Below the pieces are notes generated by a model. It saw only the letters and a program-made list of their open reading frames with translations, was not told the DNA's origin and searched no databases. A DNA stretch of 64,000 bases from assembly GCA_964426135.1 (NCBI GenBank), contig CAYRPN010000017.1, positions 3,210-67,209 of the forward strand, read 5' to 3'. Below, in pieces: positions 40,817 through 50,475 of this stretch (position 1 is the stretch's first letter; each line of letters opens with the position of its first letter). The translations under genes were made by a program, and so were the position numbers. This DNA comes from CAYRPN01 sp964426135 (GTDB lineage Bacteria; Planctomycetota; Phycisphaerae; Phycisphaerales; Phycisphaeraceae).

Positions 40817-42511
40817 ATGACCGCCACTCTCGCCAACGCACCGACCACCGCCACCAAGACCTTCCGCGTGCTCGTCGCCGACTCGCTCGCGCAGGAGGGC
40901 CTCGATTACATCAAGAGCCAGCCCGACGTCGAATTGGTGCATCGGCCCAAGACGAAAGAGGAAACCGACGAGCAGTTCGCAGCCGTCATCGCGCAGGCGG
41001 ACGGCATGATCGTGCGCAGCGGCATCACCGTGACGCCGAAGATGCTCAGCGCCGCCGCCGCGCAACCGGGCGGCAGCAGGCTGCGGGTCATCGCCCGCGC
41101 CGGTGTCGGAGTCGACAACATCGACCTGACCGCCGCCACGGCACAGGGCATCCTCGTGATGAACTCCGCCGATGCCTCCACCATCTCCACCGCCGAGCAC
41201 GCCTTCACGCTCATGATGGCGCTGGCGCGCAACATCGGCCCGGCGTACAAGGGCATGTGCGAAGGCAAGTGGGATCGCAAACTCGTCGGCAGCCAGCTTC
41301 ACGGCAAGACCCTGGGCGTCGTGGGCTTCGGCCGCATCGGACGCACCGTCGCGGAACGCGCGCTCGCCTTCGGCATGAACATCGTGGCGTACGATCCCTT
41401 CATCAACGCCCCCACCATGCTCGACGGCAAGGCGAAAATGTTCGGCGATTTCAAGTCCATGGCCCCCCATGCCGACATCTTCACCTTCCACGTGCCCATG
41501 AACGAACAGACCAAGGGCATGCTCAACGACGAAACCTTCAAGCTCTGCCGCAAGGGCGTGCTCGTCGTCAACGCGGCCCGCGGCGGCGTCGTCGATGAGG
41601 ACGCGCTGCTCCGCGCGGTCGAAAGCGGACAGTGCGGCGGCGCGGCGCTCGACGTCTTCACCACCGAGCCGCCGCCGAAGGAATCCAAGCTCCTGAATCA
41701 CCCGAAAATTCTCACCACCCCGCACCTGGGCGCCAGCACCAAGGAAGCGCAGGAAGCAGTGAGCATCGCGGCGGCGGAGCAGCTCCTGAAATACCTGCGC
41801 GGACAGGGCATCATCGGCGCCGTGAACGCCGGCGGCATGCGCGTGGACCTGGACGCGGTGCAGGCGGCGTACGTCGACCTGGCCGGCCGCATGGCGGAAC
41901 TCATCAGCCCGATGATCACCCGCGGCATCGCCTCGATCAGCATCGAGCTCAACGGCAAACGCCTGGCGCACGCCGCCGGCACCATCGAGCGCACCGTGCT
42001 CGTGGGCCTGCTCAAGCGGCACATGGATGTGGCGATCAACGTCATCTCCGCCGCCCATGTCGCCCAGCAGCGCGGCATGAAACTGCGCACCGTGCTGACG
42101 GAAGATGAAGACAAGGGCACGCGCATCACCGTGATCGTCCACGGCCCCGCCGGCTCAGTCGATGAGAAAACGCTGCCGGGCGACGAGGTGCGCCGCATCG
42201 TCGGCCGCGTCTACGATGACCTGCGCCCGCGCGTGGTGGAGATCAACGGCTATCACATGGACATGATCCCCGCCGGCAACATGGTGCTGCTGCAGAACGA
42301 GGACCGCCCCGGCATGATCGGCATCATGGGCACCGAGTTCGGCGAGGCCAAGGTGAACATCGCCGACATGACCATCAGCCGCCGCGGCAACACCGCGCTG
42401 TGCGTGCTGAAGATCGACAACGACGCGCCGGCGGCACTGCTGGGCCGCCTGCAGAACCAGCCCGGTATTTTGAAAGTGGCGTCGGTGAAACTGGCGGCGG
42501 AACGGAAGTGA
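40817..42511 (+). CDS. serA: D-3-phosphoglycerate dehydrogenase with C-terminal ACT domain
   Basis: 564 aa. First enzyme of serine biosynthesis, oxidising 3-phosphoglycerate to phosphohydroxypyruvate with NAD. Substrate and nucleotide-binding domains (about 12-330): MIVRSGITVTPKMLSAA, the Rossmann loop GVVGFGRIGRTVAERAL, VNAARGGVVDEDALLRAVE (catalytic Arg in AARGG) and the histidine in TTPHLGASTKEAQE. Then an allosteric substrate-binding domain (about 340-470) and a final ACT domain (about 490-564, NMVLLQNEDRPGMIGIMGTE) that normally binds serine for feedback inhibition. Length matches the long (M. tuberculosis-like) class. An AT-rich 7-bp repeat array lies just upstream. Confidence 0.96.
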   Translation: MTATLANAPTTATKTFRVLVADSLAQEGLDYIKSQPDVELVHRPKTKEETDEQFAAVIAQADGMIVRSGITVTPKMLSAAAAQPGGSRLRVIARAGVGVDNIDLTAATAQGILVMNSADASTISTAEHAFTLMMALARNIGPAYKGMCEGKWDRKLVGSQLHGKTLGVVGFGRIGRTVAERALAFGMNIVAYDPFINAPTMLDGKAKMFGDFKSMAPHADIFTFHVPMNEQTKGMLNDETFKLCRKGVLVVNAARGGVVDEDALLRAVESGQCGGAALDVFTTEPPPKESKLLNHPKILTTPHLGASTKEAQEAVSIAAAEQLLKYLRGQGIIGAVNAGGMRVDLDAVQAAYVDLAGRMAELISPMITRGIASISIELNGKRLAHAAGTIERTVLVGLLKRHMDVAINVISAAHVAQQRGMKLRTVLTEDEDKGTRITVIVHGPAGSVDEKTLPGDEVRRIVGRVYDDLRPRVVEINGYHMDMIPAGNMVLLQNEDRPGMIGIMGTEFGEAKVNIADMTISRRGNTALCVLKIDNDAPAALLGRLQNQPGILKVASVKLAAERK

Positions 42512-42520
42512 CGCACCTGC

Positions 42521-42760
42521 GTGGGACGACTTTCCAAGTCGTCCTCCGTGGGACGACTTTCCAAGTCGTCCGCATGGATCGCAGCGCGCCGAACCCATTG
42601 CACAACCGCATGGGACGCCCATGGTTCAGTCCGCGAAACGGCGGAGCGAAAGCCGACCTTCGTTTAGACCGGGGCTGCAATGGGCTTGGCGTCGCGAAGG
42701 CAATCTCGATGACTGGGGCTTGCCCGTGTTCTGCCGGACGACTTGGAAAGTCGTCCCACG
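42521..42760. repeat. Clustered I2 palindromes between serA and PRC-barrel gene
   Basis: Three copies of the I2 palindrome (GGACGACTTTCCAAGTCGTC) at about 42521-42544, 42547-42571 and, inverted, 42734-42760. The first two are tandem; the second and third form a long inverted repeat with 160 nt between. I2 is also the core of O2 elements elsewhere. No O2 shell is recognisable here, so this is a free form of the core. It fills most of the 266-nt gap between the convergent serA and PRC-barrel genes. Confidence 0.8.
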
Positions 42761-42777
42761 GGTAGCGGCGCTGCGCT

Positions 42778-44553
42778 TCACTTCTTCGGCACGTATTTGC
42801 CCTTGTCGAACACCAGCTTCGTCTGGTTGTCCGCCAGCCACTTGAGCATCGCGCGTTCGGCCTGATCGACCTTGCCGCCTTCGATCACCGCCTTCGTGTA
42901 GCTGTCGATGACCTTGTGGAAATCCTCCACCGGCACCACGATCTTCAGCCGCTGCTGGATCACCCACTTGGGCAGCAGCGGGTTGAACTGGTTGCCGATG
43001 TGCGGCAGTTCGAACATGGCGTAACTCATCGCGAAGACCGACGAGAACTTGCCGTTATTCGACAGGCCCAGGAGCACTTCGCCGAACGCGGACTGCTTCT
43101 TGGTCGAGTTGATGATCGCATCGACCACTTCGCGCATGCCTTCGTCGAGGCGGAAACGGTCATCCGGGCGCGGCTGGTACGGCGGCTTCTCGTAGGGCTT
43201 TTCGTGTGGCGGGCGGACGACGACGTTGTCGCGGCCGTAGTCGCGGTCATCCCACGCGGGCCGGCCGCGCTGATCGCGCAGGTCGATGTAATCGTTGCCC
43301 CGCTTGACGCGCGACGCCACGATGGCGCGGCGACCTTCGAAGTTCACAAGCGATCCGGTGATCTCGCAGTCCTCGCCCTCGCGCAGGTTGAACTTGGCGT
43401 AGCGGCGATCAACGTAGGAAGCAGGCCCCAGGTGCACGTGATGCACTTCGTTGTCGCCAAAGGTGCGGATCACGACGAGCCTGCCGCGGGCCGCGCCTTC
43501 GCCGGGCGCGTATTCGCCGAAGGAAACGACCCTGCCGCGCCACGTCTGCACGCGCGCCGGTTCGTAGGCGCGGTTGTAAGCGCTGTCGCCGCGCCAGTGC
43601 TGATCGCACTGCGTTTCGCCGGCCCAGCCGTAGTTCTGCCAGTACGGCTCCTGGTTGAAGCGGGTGTGCGTATCGCGGGCCCAGCGCGGGTCGTTCATGT
43701 TCGGCCAGGCCGCGTCGCCGAAGTAGGACGCGCGGATCGCATCGCGCGAGCAGTGCAGCGTCAGCAGGCGGAAGCGCGGAATCGCCTCCAGCGCGCCCCA
43801 CGGCACGAGCGCCAGCCGTTCCTCCACGCCCAGCACCGCGCCGTCGCTGACCACGGCATACACCGCGTGCCCGTGCTTCAGATCGATCACCACATCCGCC
43901 ACGCCTCCGAAATCCTCCGGCCGCCCGTCGCGCTCGCCGCCGCGGCTGCGCACCGGCTTGCCGATGATCTGGCTCACGCGGTTCACCCAGAAGAACTCGC
44001 GGTTCAATTCGATGGAGCGAGTCCACTCGTTGCCGCGGCGATCGCGCCGGTCGCGCGGATCGTTCTGCCGCGGATCGCGCGGCTCCCAGTACGGCTGACA
44101 GCCGAAGTAGCGGTGCGCATCCCGCGCCCAGTTCGGGTCCGTCAGGTCGGGCCAGCGATACTGGTCGAACCCGCGCGCCGGATCGAGGCGATCCTCGGTG
44201 ATGTTCAGAAAAAGATTGTGGCGGGCCGGGTCTTCGCGCAGCACTTCAAACGGCAGCGCGTGCCACTTCTCCAGCCCCTGAGCGTTGCGGTAGCTGACCA
44301 CCACGTACGCGATCTGCCCCAGGTCCGAGTCGAGCACGAAATCCTCGATGGTGGCGAACGTGCGGCCATCCTTCAGGAAGACCGCTGAGCGGAGAAACTT
44401 CTGCGCCCGAACCAGCTTGCCCTCGGCGACGCGGCGCTGCGGATCGAACGCATCGGCCGCATTCGCCGAGGCGAGCGGCGCGGCGATGACGACGAACGCG
44501 AAGAGGCAAACCAACAGTTGAACGCGCGAGGCTGAGCTGAGGCGAAGGTTCAT
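42778..44553 (-). CDS. Secreted PRC-barrel domain protein
   Basis: 591 aa from the ATG at 44553 (AGGAG 8 nt upstream; the longer frame adds 18 residues). Signal peptide about 1-29 (VQLLVCLFAFVVIAAPLASA, then NAAD). PRC-barrel-type strands: RKFLRSAVFLKDGRTFATIE then DFVLDSDLGQIAYVVVSYRN and a second repeat around 190-260 (FGGVADVVIDLKHGHAVYAV). The region WPDLTDPNWARDAHRYFG and WPNMNDPRWARDTHTRF is duplicated too, so the protein is built of two similar halves. It ends with a small helical domain. PRC barrels bind RNA or proteins in other contexts; the exported versions have no known role. Confidence 0.75.
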   Translation of the reverse strand: MNLRLSSASRVQLLVCLFAFVVIAAPLASANAADAFDPQRRVAEGKLVRAQKFLRSAVFLKDGRTFATIEDFVLDSDLGQIAYVVVSYRNAQGLEKWHALPFEVLREDPARHNLFLNITEDRLDPARGFDQYRWPDLTDPNWARDAHRYFGCQPYWEPRDPRQNDPRDRRDRRGNEWTRSIELNREFFWVNRVSQIIGKPVRSRGGERDGRPEDFGGVADVVIDLKHGHAVYAVVSDGAVLGVEERLALVPWGALEAIPRFRLLTLHCSRDAIRASYFGDAAWPNMNDPRWARDTHTRFNQEPYWQNYGWAGETQCDQHWRGDSAYNRAYEPARVQTWRGRVVSFGEYAPGEGAARGRLVVIRTFGDNEVHHVHLGPASYVDRRYAKFNLREGEDCEITGSLVNFEGRRAIVASRVKRGNDYIDLRDQRGRPAWDDRDYGRDNVVVRPPHEKPYEKPPYQPRPDDRFRLDEGMREVVDAIINSTKKQSAFGEVLLGLSNNGKFSSVFAMSYAMFELPHIGNQFNPLLPKWVIQQRLKIVVPVEDFHKVIDSYTKAVIEGGKVDQAERAMLKWLADNQTKLVFDKGKYVPKK

Positions 44554-44718
44554 GGCGACGCTCCTTGCGGCACGCTGGAAGTCAGCATCGCCGCACTGTC
44601 TTGACATGGTACGGTACGTTTGGACAAGGCGATACGATCGAATCGCTGCAAGATTCGCAAGGCGCAGTCTGGCACTGGCCCGAGTGCGTCGGATGGAGGA
44701 GGCACACGCGATGACGGG

Positions 44719-46314
44719 TCACCTGCCGCGCGGCTCGAAAAGGTAGATCGCAATCGGAATGCGCCGATCGTGACTGGCCCACGCCTTCGACCACGAACCG
44801 TGCGGCGTCAGCGCCGCGGCCAGGCCGGTCCAGACCCACTCGCGCTCGTGGTTATCCATGCTGGAGACGAGCCAGCTTTTGCCTTGCTTGTGCGCGAGCA
44901 TCAGCGAGCCGTAGTCCGCGACCACCGTCTCCATGTTCGTCCAGCCGCCGTTGTGAAGTTTGCCCCGGATCGGCGCCGGCTCGATTCGCTGGTTCACGTC
45001 GGCGGCCCAGTCGAGGATCACCAGGTCGTCGGGGCCCGCCACCGAAGCGATCTGGGCGAGCAGCGCGCGAATGTTGCTCGGTTCGTGCTTGAGGCCGCGG
45101 CTGATCGCCAGCGACACCACCAGGCCGAAAACGCTCGCCGCCAGCCCGCCATACGCCAGCCATGAGGCTCGTGCCGGCGGAGCACTGCTTTTCGAGGTCA
45201 CGTTCGGCGCAACAGCACCCGGCCCGCGCCGCAGCCACCAGCCGAGCACGCTGCACGGAATCGCAAAGAGCGCCACGTGCAGGATCACCACGATCGCCAG
45301 GTTCGTGCGCACCGCCATGGGCCAGACGCCTGCCACGCTCGCCAGGATGGTGACCAGCAGCGTGCCGACAGCCACGCTGCCGGTGACGCGGTCGCGCCAC
45401 ACCCAGACGCCCAGCCCCACCAGCGACACCACCAGCATCGCCGCCGGCGGCACCGGATACGGTTGCCACGCGGCAGTGAAAAAGACGATCCAGTGATTCC
45501 ACAGCGCTTTGGGCATCGAGAGATCGCGCGGCAGGAAATAGCTCTGCCAGAAGCCCATGTCGCCCTGCCCGCTGGCGGCTCTTTTCGCGTAGCCGAAGTA
45601 AACCAGCGCGCCCACCGCCGCGACGAGGATGCCGGCGACGGCGATGCGGATCAGTTCCGCCTTGTCCTTCTTTTTCAACCACGCCGCGCCCAGCACGAGG
45701 AACGCCGGCGGCAGCGCGAACCAGCACGCGAACGACATCGTGACGCCCAGCGCCGCCCAGACCGTGAAGAGGGCCGTCATCGCCGCTCCGGGCGTTCGCA
45801 GCCACGCGGCGGTGAACACGATGATGCCCGTGGTGAACGCCGCGTCGGCGCTGTATTGCTTGGCCTCGGTGATGTAGCGCTGAAGAAAGGGACAGGCCAG
45901 CAGCAGCGCGGGCACGACGCAGGCGACGGCCAGGTTGCCGGTGAATCGCTGCGCCTGCAGCGCCAGGAGCGCCATCAGCATCAGGCCCAGCACGATCGAA
46001 GGCACGTGAAACACCCAGGGCCACGCCGACTGCACTTTGCCGGACAAGTGCAGGGCAATGAGATAGCCCGGAGCGCCGGGCAACTGCATATCGACGGCGG
46101 CCTGCAGCGTCTTCGACATCGTCGGCTGCAGGGCGAAATCAATGCCCCACGCCTCGTCATTCCAGTAGGTGCGATCGAGATGCCAGGACGACATCAGCGC
46201 CGTCGCCGCGATCACGGCGAGCATCGCCGCTCGCCCCGGCCAGCGCGCAGCGGAAGCGGGCGCGGCTTCATCCGCACGTTGGGCGACAGGTTGCACGGAT
46301 GAATCCAAAGGCAC
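44719..46314 (-). CDS. Glycosyltransferase family 39-like multi-pass membrane protein
   Basis: 531 aa. About 10-11 membrane segments (for example AAMLAVIAATALMSSWHLDR and MALLALQAQRFTGNLAVACV). Just after the first helix is YWNDEAWGIDFALQ: the DE pair in the first outer loop is the catalytic signature of GT-C enzymes of the GT39/ArnT type, which transfer sugars from polyprenyl-phosphate. A short C-terminal soluble part follows (LVILDWAADVNQRIEPAPIR). Donor and acceptor unknown. An isolated gene; the O2-like element e lies 53 nt upstream of its start. Confidence 0.75.
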   Translation of the reverse strand: MPLDSSVQPVAQRADEAAPASAARWPGRAAMLAVIAATALMSSWHLDRTYWNDEAWGIDFALQPTMSKTLQAAVDMQLPGAPGYLIALHLSGKVQSAWPWVFHVPSIVLGLMLMALLALQAQRFTGNLAVACVVPALLLACPFLQRYITEAKQYSADAAFTTGIIVFTAAWLRTPGAAMTALFTVWAALGVTMSFACWFALPPAFLVLGAAWLKKKDKAELIRIAVAGILVAAVGALVYFGYAKRAASGQGDMGFWQSYFLPRDLSMPKALWNHWIVFFTAAWQPYPVPPAAMLVVSLVGLGVWVWRDRVTGSVAVGTLLVTILASVAGVWPMAVRTNLAIVVILHVALFAIPCSVLGWWLRRGPGAVAPNVTSKSSAPPARASWLAYGGLAASVFGLVVSLAISRGLKHEPSNIRALLAQIASVAGPDDLVILDWAADVNQRIEPAPIRGKLHNGGWTNMETVVADYGSLMLAHKQGKSWLVSSMDNHEREWVWTGLAAALTPHGSWSKAWASHDRRIPIAIYLFEPRGR

Positions 46315-46367
46315 GCTGGGGTCTCACCGGGATACAGGATTATCGTCGAGTCCGTGGGCGGCGCTTA

Positions 46368-46515
46368 GGAACCGCGCAAGAGCAAAACCGCACGCTTGCA
46401 GGGTGCGTCAAGGCTCTGCGCGGACGCACCATCGGTCAACGCCGGCCCAACATGGTGCGTCCGCGCGGACTTGACGCACCCTACCCAAGCCGCGCGGTTG
46501 TTCTGGCGCAACTCC
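46368..46515. repeat. Palindromic element O2-like copy e, core I5
   Basis: Divergent O2 shell, GGAACCGCGCAAGAGCAAAA on the left and GTTGTTCTGGCGCAACTCC on the right, around core I5 (AGGGTGCGTCAAGGCTCTGC and complement). Flanks TTA left and GTA right. It occupies most of the 252-nt gap 46315-46566. Core I5 is found as a tandem array at 50973-51151. Confidence 0.75.
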
Positions 46516-46566
46516 GTAGCCGGCTTCGGACGCGGCTATCGGACAGGCGCGCGCCCTCCCACCGGC

Positions 46567-48822
46567 TCACGCCGCCTGCTTCTTCGCCGGCTCGGTCGCC
46601 CGGGAAAACAGCGAGTCCTCCAGCGTCTTGAGATGAGCGCGGATGCGGCTGTCACGTTCGCCGTCCAGTTCGCGGTGGCCGAAGCGAATCTCGTAGAACT
46701 CCTGCGTCAGGGCGATGACCGGCGCGAAGCGCAGCGGGTCGATCTTCGCCAGTGCGGTGGCGAAATCGAAGGGGCTCTGCCAGACGGGCCGCAGGTGGCC
46801 GTGGCGTTCGAGCAGGTCGAGCATCTGGAGATAGAAGCCGAGCCTTCGCGCCAGTTGGCGTCGCTGGGCGCGGGGCAGGCGGGTCAGTTGCAGCGCGGCA
46901 AGCCTTCGCCGGCGGATCAGCGTGCGCCGCACCAGGCTCCCCACGCCCACCACGATGAACACGACGATCACCGCCATCAGCGCGAAGTTCACCTGGTTCA
47001 GGCGCCACAGTTCCGGCAGATCGCTGATCCATCCGACCAGCGTGCCCAGCACGCCGCCGCGATCGCCGGCGGCATCCCGCAGCGACTTGCCGAGGTTGCC
47101 CAGCACTTCGTCGCGGGTCTCCTTGTCGTAGGTGACGAAGGTGTCGATCCAGAGAAACTCCAGATGCTCGTAGAGATTGCGAATCCCGGCAAAGACGCCG
47201 CCGGCGGCGTGGCGGCGATCGATCTCGCCGGGCGGCGTGGCGTCAAAGGCGCGCCAGCCGTGCGGGCCGCAGTCGGCTTCGGTCCATGCGTGGGCGTGGC
47301 GCTCGCGGACGATGTAGTACTCGCCCACGCCGTTGAACTCGCTGGCGCGGAAGCCCGTGACCACGCGGGCCCGGATGCCCAGCGACCGCGCCAGCGCCGC
47401 AAGGGCGCTGGCGAACAGTTCGCAGTGGCCTTCCTTGCGGGTCGTCAGAAACTCGGCGATCGGATCGCGCTGCCCGCTGGGCGTGAAGTTCAACGAGTAG
47501 GTGAACGTCGTCTGCAGGTGCCGCTCCAGCGCCCGCATGAACTCAAGATCGCGCGGATCGTGCAGGGCGAACTCATCGCGATCCAGCGTCGGATCCTCGA
47601 AGCGCGTCCGCAGCACATTCAGCGCGTACTGTCGGAACATCTCCGGCTCGACGAACCAGCCCCGGGCGTAGCTCTCGCTCAGAAAATCGTCGTCGATCAG
47701 GCGCGTGTCGTGATGCAGCGGCTGCGTCAGCGAGTACGCCACCGCCCCCGCCGCCGGCGCTTCCATGCTGATCTGCTGGTCGTAGGGATTGATGATGACG
47801 GACGAGAGACTGCCGCTGGTGAACGCGGAGATCGGATAAAGCGTGAAGAGATTCAGGTGACGGTTGGAGCGAAGCGTGACGGTGGCACTGAGCGTCGGCG
47901 TCCGCGCGGGCAGATCGAGGAGCGTCGCGTTGCCGTCCCAGTCGCGCTGAATGACGTCGAACGCCTTCATCTGCTGGCCTCGCGACCAGGTCTGCGAGCG
48001 CCGGTTGTAGTTGTCGAGCACGGCCCCGCGCAGCAGAAACGATGGCTGCTGCACCGAAACTTCCATGTGCAGCACCGGCTCGCGGCTGCCTTCCATCGGC
48101 GGCGGCCCGCCGAGTTGCACGCGGTTGTTGAAGCCCACCTGCGTCCGCGACAGCGCCGACATCAGCGCGCTGTCCATGGTCCGGCTGGTGCGCGGAATGA
48201 GCACGAACGTCACCACCGAGGTCACCGCGCAGATCATCCCGATGAACGCCGCCATCAAGCGGAACTGCCAGCGATGGCCGCGGCAGACGACCGGCGCAGG
48301 CCTGCCGACGGTGACCCCGCGTGGCGCGGCGCCGCGCGCGGTTTCAAGCACTTCGTCGCTTGTGGCCTTGAACTGAAAGAGCAGGATGGTGAACAGGCTC
48401 AGCACGCTGTACGCCGCCAGCAGCAGGCCGAACACCATCGTGATGCTCAGGATGCTGGCGCCGACCATCTGCAGCAGGCTGAGCACGAGGATGAGTCCGT
48501 ACTCGCGGTTCGACTTGTGGCCGTAGAGCTGGAGAATCTGCAGCCACATCGTGAAGTGGCCCATGGCGATGATGACGTTGCCGTCCTGGATCCACATGTC
48601 CACGCCCAGCCACAGCACCGCCGCCATCGCCGCCAGGTTGATCGCCCACTGCGGCAGCGGCTTGCCCGCGGGCCCCTCCACGATGTACCACGACATCGTG
48701 CAAAGCGTCCCGGCGATCAGCATCAGCCCCGGGTTGCCGCCCGGCTCGGCCATGCAGAACGCCACGATGCCCAGCAACACCTGCGCGAACACCAGCTTGC
48801 GGAACAGGTAGACGAGCGTCAC
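46567..48822 (-). CDS. TgpA-type transglutaminase membrane protein
   Basis: 751 aa from the GTG at 48822, which overlaps the DUF58 stop in a GTGA. Six or more membrane helices in the first 200 residues (VFAQVLLGIVAFCMAEPGGN onward). Then a large extracytoplasmic transglutaminase domain with all triad residues: Cys in KEGHCELFASALAALARSLG, His in RHAHAWTEADCG and Asp in WRAFDATPP. A last helix is near 600 (FALMAVIVVFIVVGVGSLVR) and a cytoplasmic tail follows. TgpA of Pseudomonas has periplasmic transglutaminase activity; role here likely in envelope protein crosslinking. Coupled to the DUF58 gene; the MoxR ATPase that often joins them is not adjacent. Confidence 0.88.
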   Translation of the reverse strand: MTLVYLFRKLVFAQVLLGIVAFCMAEPGGNPGLMLIAGTLCTMSWYIVEGPAGKPLPQWAINLAAMAAVLWLGVDMWIQDGNVIIAMGHFTMWLQILQLYGHKSNREYGLILVLSLLQMVGASILSITMVFGLLLAAYSVLSLFTILLFQFKATSDEVLETARGAAPRGVTVGRPAPVVCRGHRWQFRLMAAFIGMICAVTSVVTFVLIPRTSRTMDSALMSALSRTQVGFNNRVQLGGPPPMEGSREPVLHMEVSVQQPSFLLRGAVLDNYNRRSQTWSRGQQMKAFDVIQRDWDGNATLLDLPARTPTLSATVTLRSNRHLNLFTLYPISAFTSGSLSSVIINPYDQQISMEAPAAGAVAYSLTQPLHHDTRLIDDDFLSESYARGWFVEPEMFRQYALNVLRTRFEDPTLDRDEFALHDPRDLEFMRALERHLQTTFTYSLNFTPSGQRDPIAEFLTTRKEGHCELFASALAALARSLGIRARVVTGFRASEFNGVGEYYIVRERHAHAWTEADCGPHGWRAFDATPPGEIDRRHAAGGVFAGIRNLYEHLEFLWIDTFVTYDKETRDEVLGNLGKSLRDAAGDRGGVLGTLVGWISDLPELWRLNQVNFALMAVIVVFIVVGVGSLVRRTLIRRRRLAALQLTRLPRAQRRQLARRLGFYLQMLDLLERHGHLRPVWQSPFDFATALAKIDPLRFAPVIALTQEFYEIRFGHRELDGERDSRIRAHLKTLEDSLFSRATEPAKKQAA

Positions 48823-50150
48823 GACTTCGCCTCCTTCGCATCGCGCCGGGCCAGTTCGATCTCCTCGCGGCGATTCGTCGACGTGATGCGTCGCGAGAGA
48901 ATGTCCACCGACGGGCTTTCCACTTCTCGCACGTAGCTTTCGATGCGGTTGGCGCCCAGCAGCGTCGCGCCGTTGCCGCGGCCGGTGCGCTCGCTGATGC
49001 CCGGATGCACGATGACCGAGGGCTCCACCGGCATCAGTTCCGATGCCGCGGGGCGGGAACCGTCGAGCATCGCCAGGGCATCGAGCATGCGCGTGCGATG
49101 CGGAAGACTGTGATGCATGGGGAACGCCGGGCAAGCCGCGCCATGCACCATCATGCCGACCTGGTACCCGTGAAAGTACGCTTCGCAGATCAGCGACGCG
49201 GCCAGGGCGATGGCTCGCTCGGCGGGATCCACCGGATTCGGATCGGGCGGCTGCGGGCGCTTCGGCTTTCGCCTCCAGTTCAAGAGCCACGATGCCGGCC
49301 CTTCATCAGAGGACGATTCCTTCGACGCAGGTACAGGTTTGCCGTCGCGGTCGGCGGTCAGGTCCAGCAGGAGCATGAGCTTGGGCGGGCTGGGCATGGT
49401 GAACTCGCGCGAGATGAGTTCGCCGGTGCGCGCCGAATGCTTCCAGTCGATGACGCGCAGGCTGTCGCCGGGTCGGTACGCGCGCAAACCGAAGAATTCC
49501 TCGTTGCCGCCGCCGCGGTCCAGTTGCTTGCGACCGGTCATGTCGATCTGCATCAGGCTTCCCAGCAGTCGGCGATTCAGGCGGTACAGGCGGGGATAGA
49601 CGAGCACGCGGTCCGGCTGCTGCGCCAGCATCACGCGCCTTACGATGCCGAAAGGAAACGACGTGGAGACTTCCACCGCCTCGAAGTTCAGCAATCCGCG
49701 CCGCAGCGGCCAGCACGTGGCCTCGGCCTGCAAGGTCTGGTTCGCCCCCAGATGCAGAACCCAGCCGGTGGGCCTGCCCGCCAGGCGATGCGGATTCTCC
49801 GCCACGGGGCCCTGCTTCTTCCAGCCATGGCGGCCGCGGCCCCAGTGCTCGCGCACGATGACATTGAAGACCGGCAACAGGCGCTTGCGATTCACCAGGC
49901 GATAGCGAAGCACCAGCGCCTCCCCCACCACGCCGTGGCTCGGCGCCAGGCGAGTGACGCTGACCTTGCGCAGCGAGAAAAAAGCAAGCGCGGCGGAGAT
50001 GAACAACCCGCCGACCATCAGCCCGAACGACCAGAAAAGCAGATTGGCCTGCGTGTGAATAGCGGCGCCCAGGATCAGCGCAGCCACAAACAAAAACAGC
50101 CAACCGCCCGAACCGAGTTGGATGCGCGTGCGGGTCATGGTGGCGGACAC
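48819..50150 (-). CDS. DUF58 domain membrane protein
   Basis: 443 aa. Two close N-terminal membrane helices (GSGGWLFLFVAALILGAAIH and LLFWSFGLMVGGLFISAAL) are followed by a cytoplasmic or exposed domain. The signature DSLRVIDWKHSARTGELISR plus KLMLLLDLTADRDGKP marks DUF58, a von Willebrand-like fold family that typically works with MoxR ATPases and TgpA-type transglutaminases. The downstream gene is TgpA, with 4-nt overlap (GTGA). A Ser/Asp/Glu-rich linker with KPKRPQPPDPNP divides the domain. Upstream lies the octamer array gap 50151-50475. Confidence 0.85.
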   Translation of the reverse strand: MSATMTRTRIQLGSGGWLFLFVAALILGAAIHTQANLLFWSFGLMVGGLFISAALAFFSLRKVSVTRLAPSHGVVGEALVLRYRLVNRKRLLPVFNVIVREHWGRGRHGWKKQGPVAENPHRLAGRPTGWVLHLGANQTLQAEATCWPLRRGLLNFEAVEVSTSFPFGIVRRVMLAQQPDRVLVYPRLYRLNRRLLGSLMQIDMTGRKQLDRGGGNEEFFGLRAYRPGDSLRVIDWKHSARTGELISREFTMPSPPKLMLLLDLTADRDGKPVPASKESSSDEGPASWLLNWRRKPKRPQPPDPNPVDPAERAIALAASLICEAYFHGYQVGMMVHGAACPAFPMHHSLPHRTRMLDALAMLDGSRPAASELMPVEPSVIVHPGISERTGRGNGATLLGANRIESYVREVESPSVDILSRRITSTNRREEIELARRDAKEAKS

Positions 50151-50475
50151 GGTGGGAAGAAGGGACGGAGGGAAGAAGGGACTAAGGGACTGAGGGACTA
50201 AGGGACTAAGGGACAGAGGGACTGAGGGACTGAGGGACTGAGGGACTGAGGGGCGGAGGGGCTGTCACTCACATGAGAGTCGATACTTCCTGGTTTGTTT
50301 GTTTATCCCTCCGTCCCTTTGTCCCTTCGTCCCTTCGTCCCTCCGTCCCTTCGTCCCTTCGTCCCTCCGTCCCTTCGTCCCTCCGTCCCTTCGTCCCTCC
50401 GTCCCTTCGTCCCTTCGTCCCTCCGTCCCTCCGTCCCTTCGTCCCTTCGTCCCTCCGTCCCTTCGTCCCTTCCCT
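50151..50475. repeat. Two converging 8-bp tandem arrays
   Basis: The 325-nt gap between DUF58 and the lipoprotein gene. Left (about 50158-50256): GGGACTAAGGGACTGAGGGA, about 12 units of AAGGGACT/GAGGGACT. Right (about 50307-50472): about 20 units of CGTCCCTT/CGTCCCTC. The two are nearly complementary (GGGACTNA vs GGGACGNA), so they could pair as a long imperfect stem. A short unrelated spacer (about 50257-50306) separates them. Confidence 0.85.
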
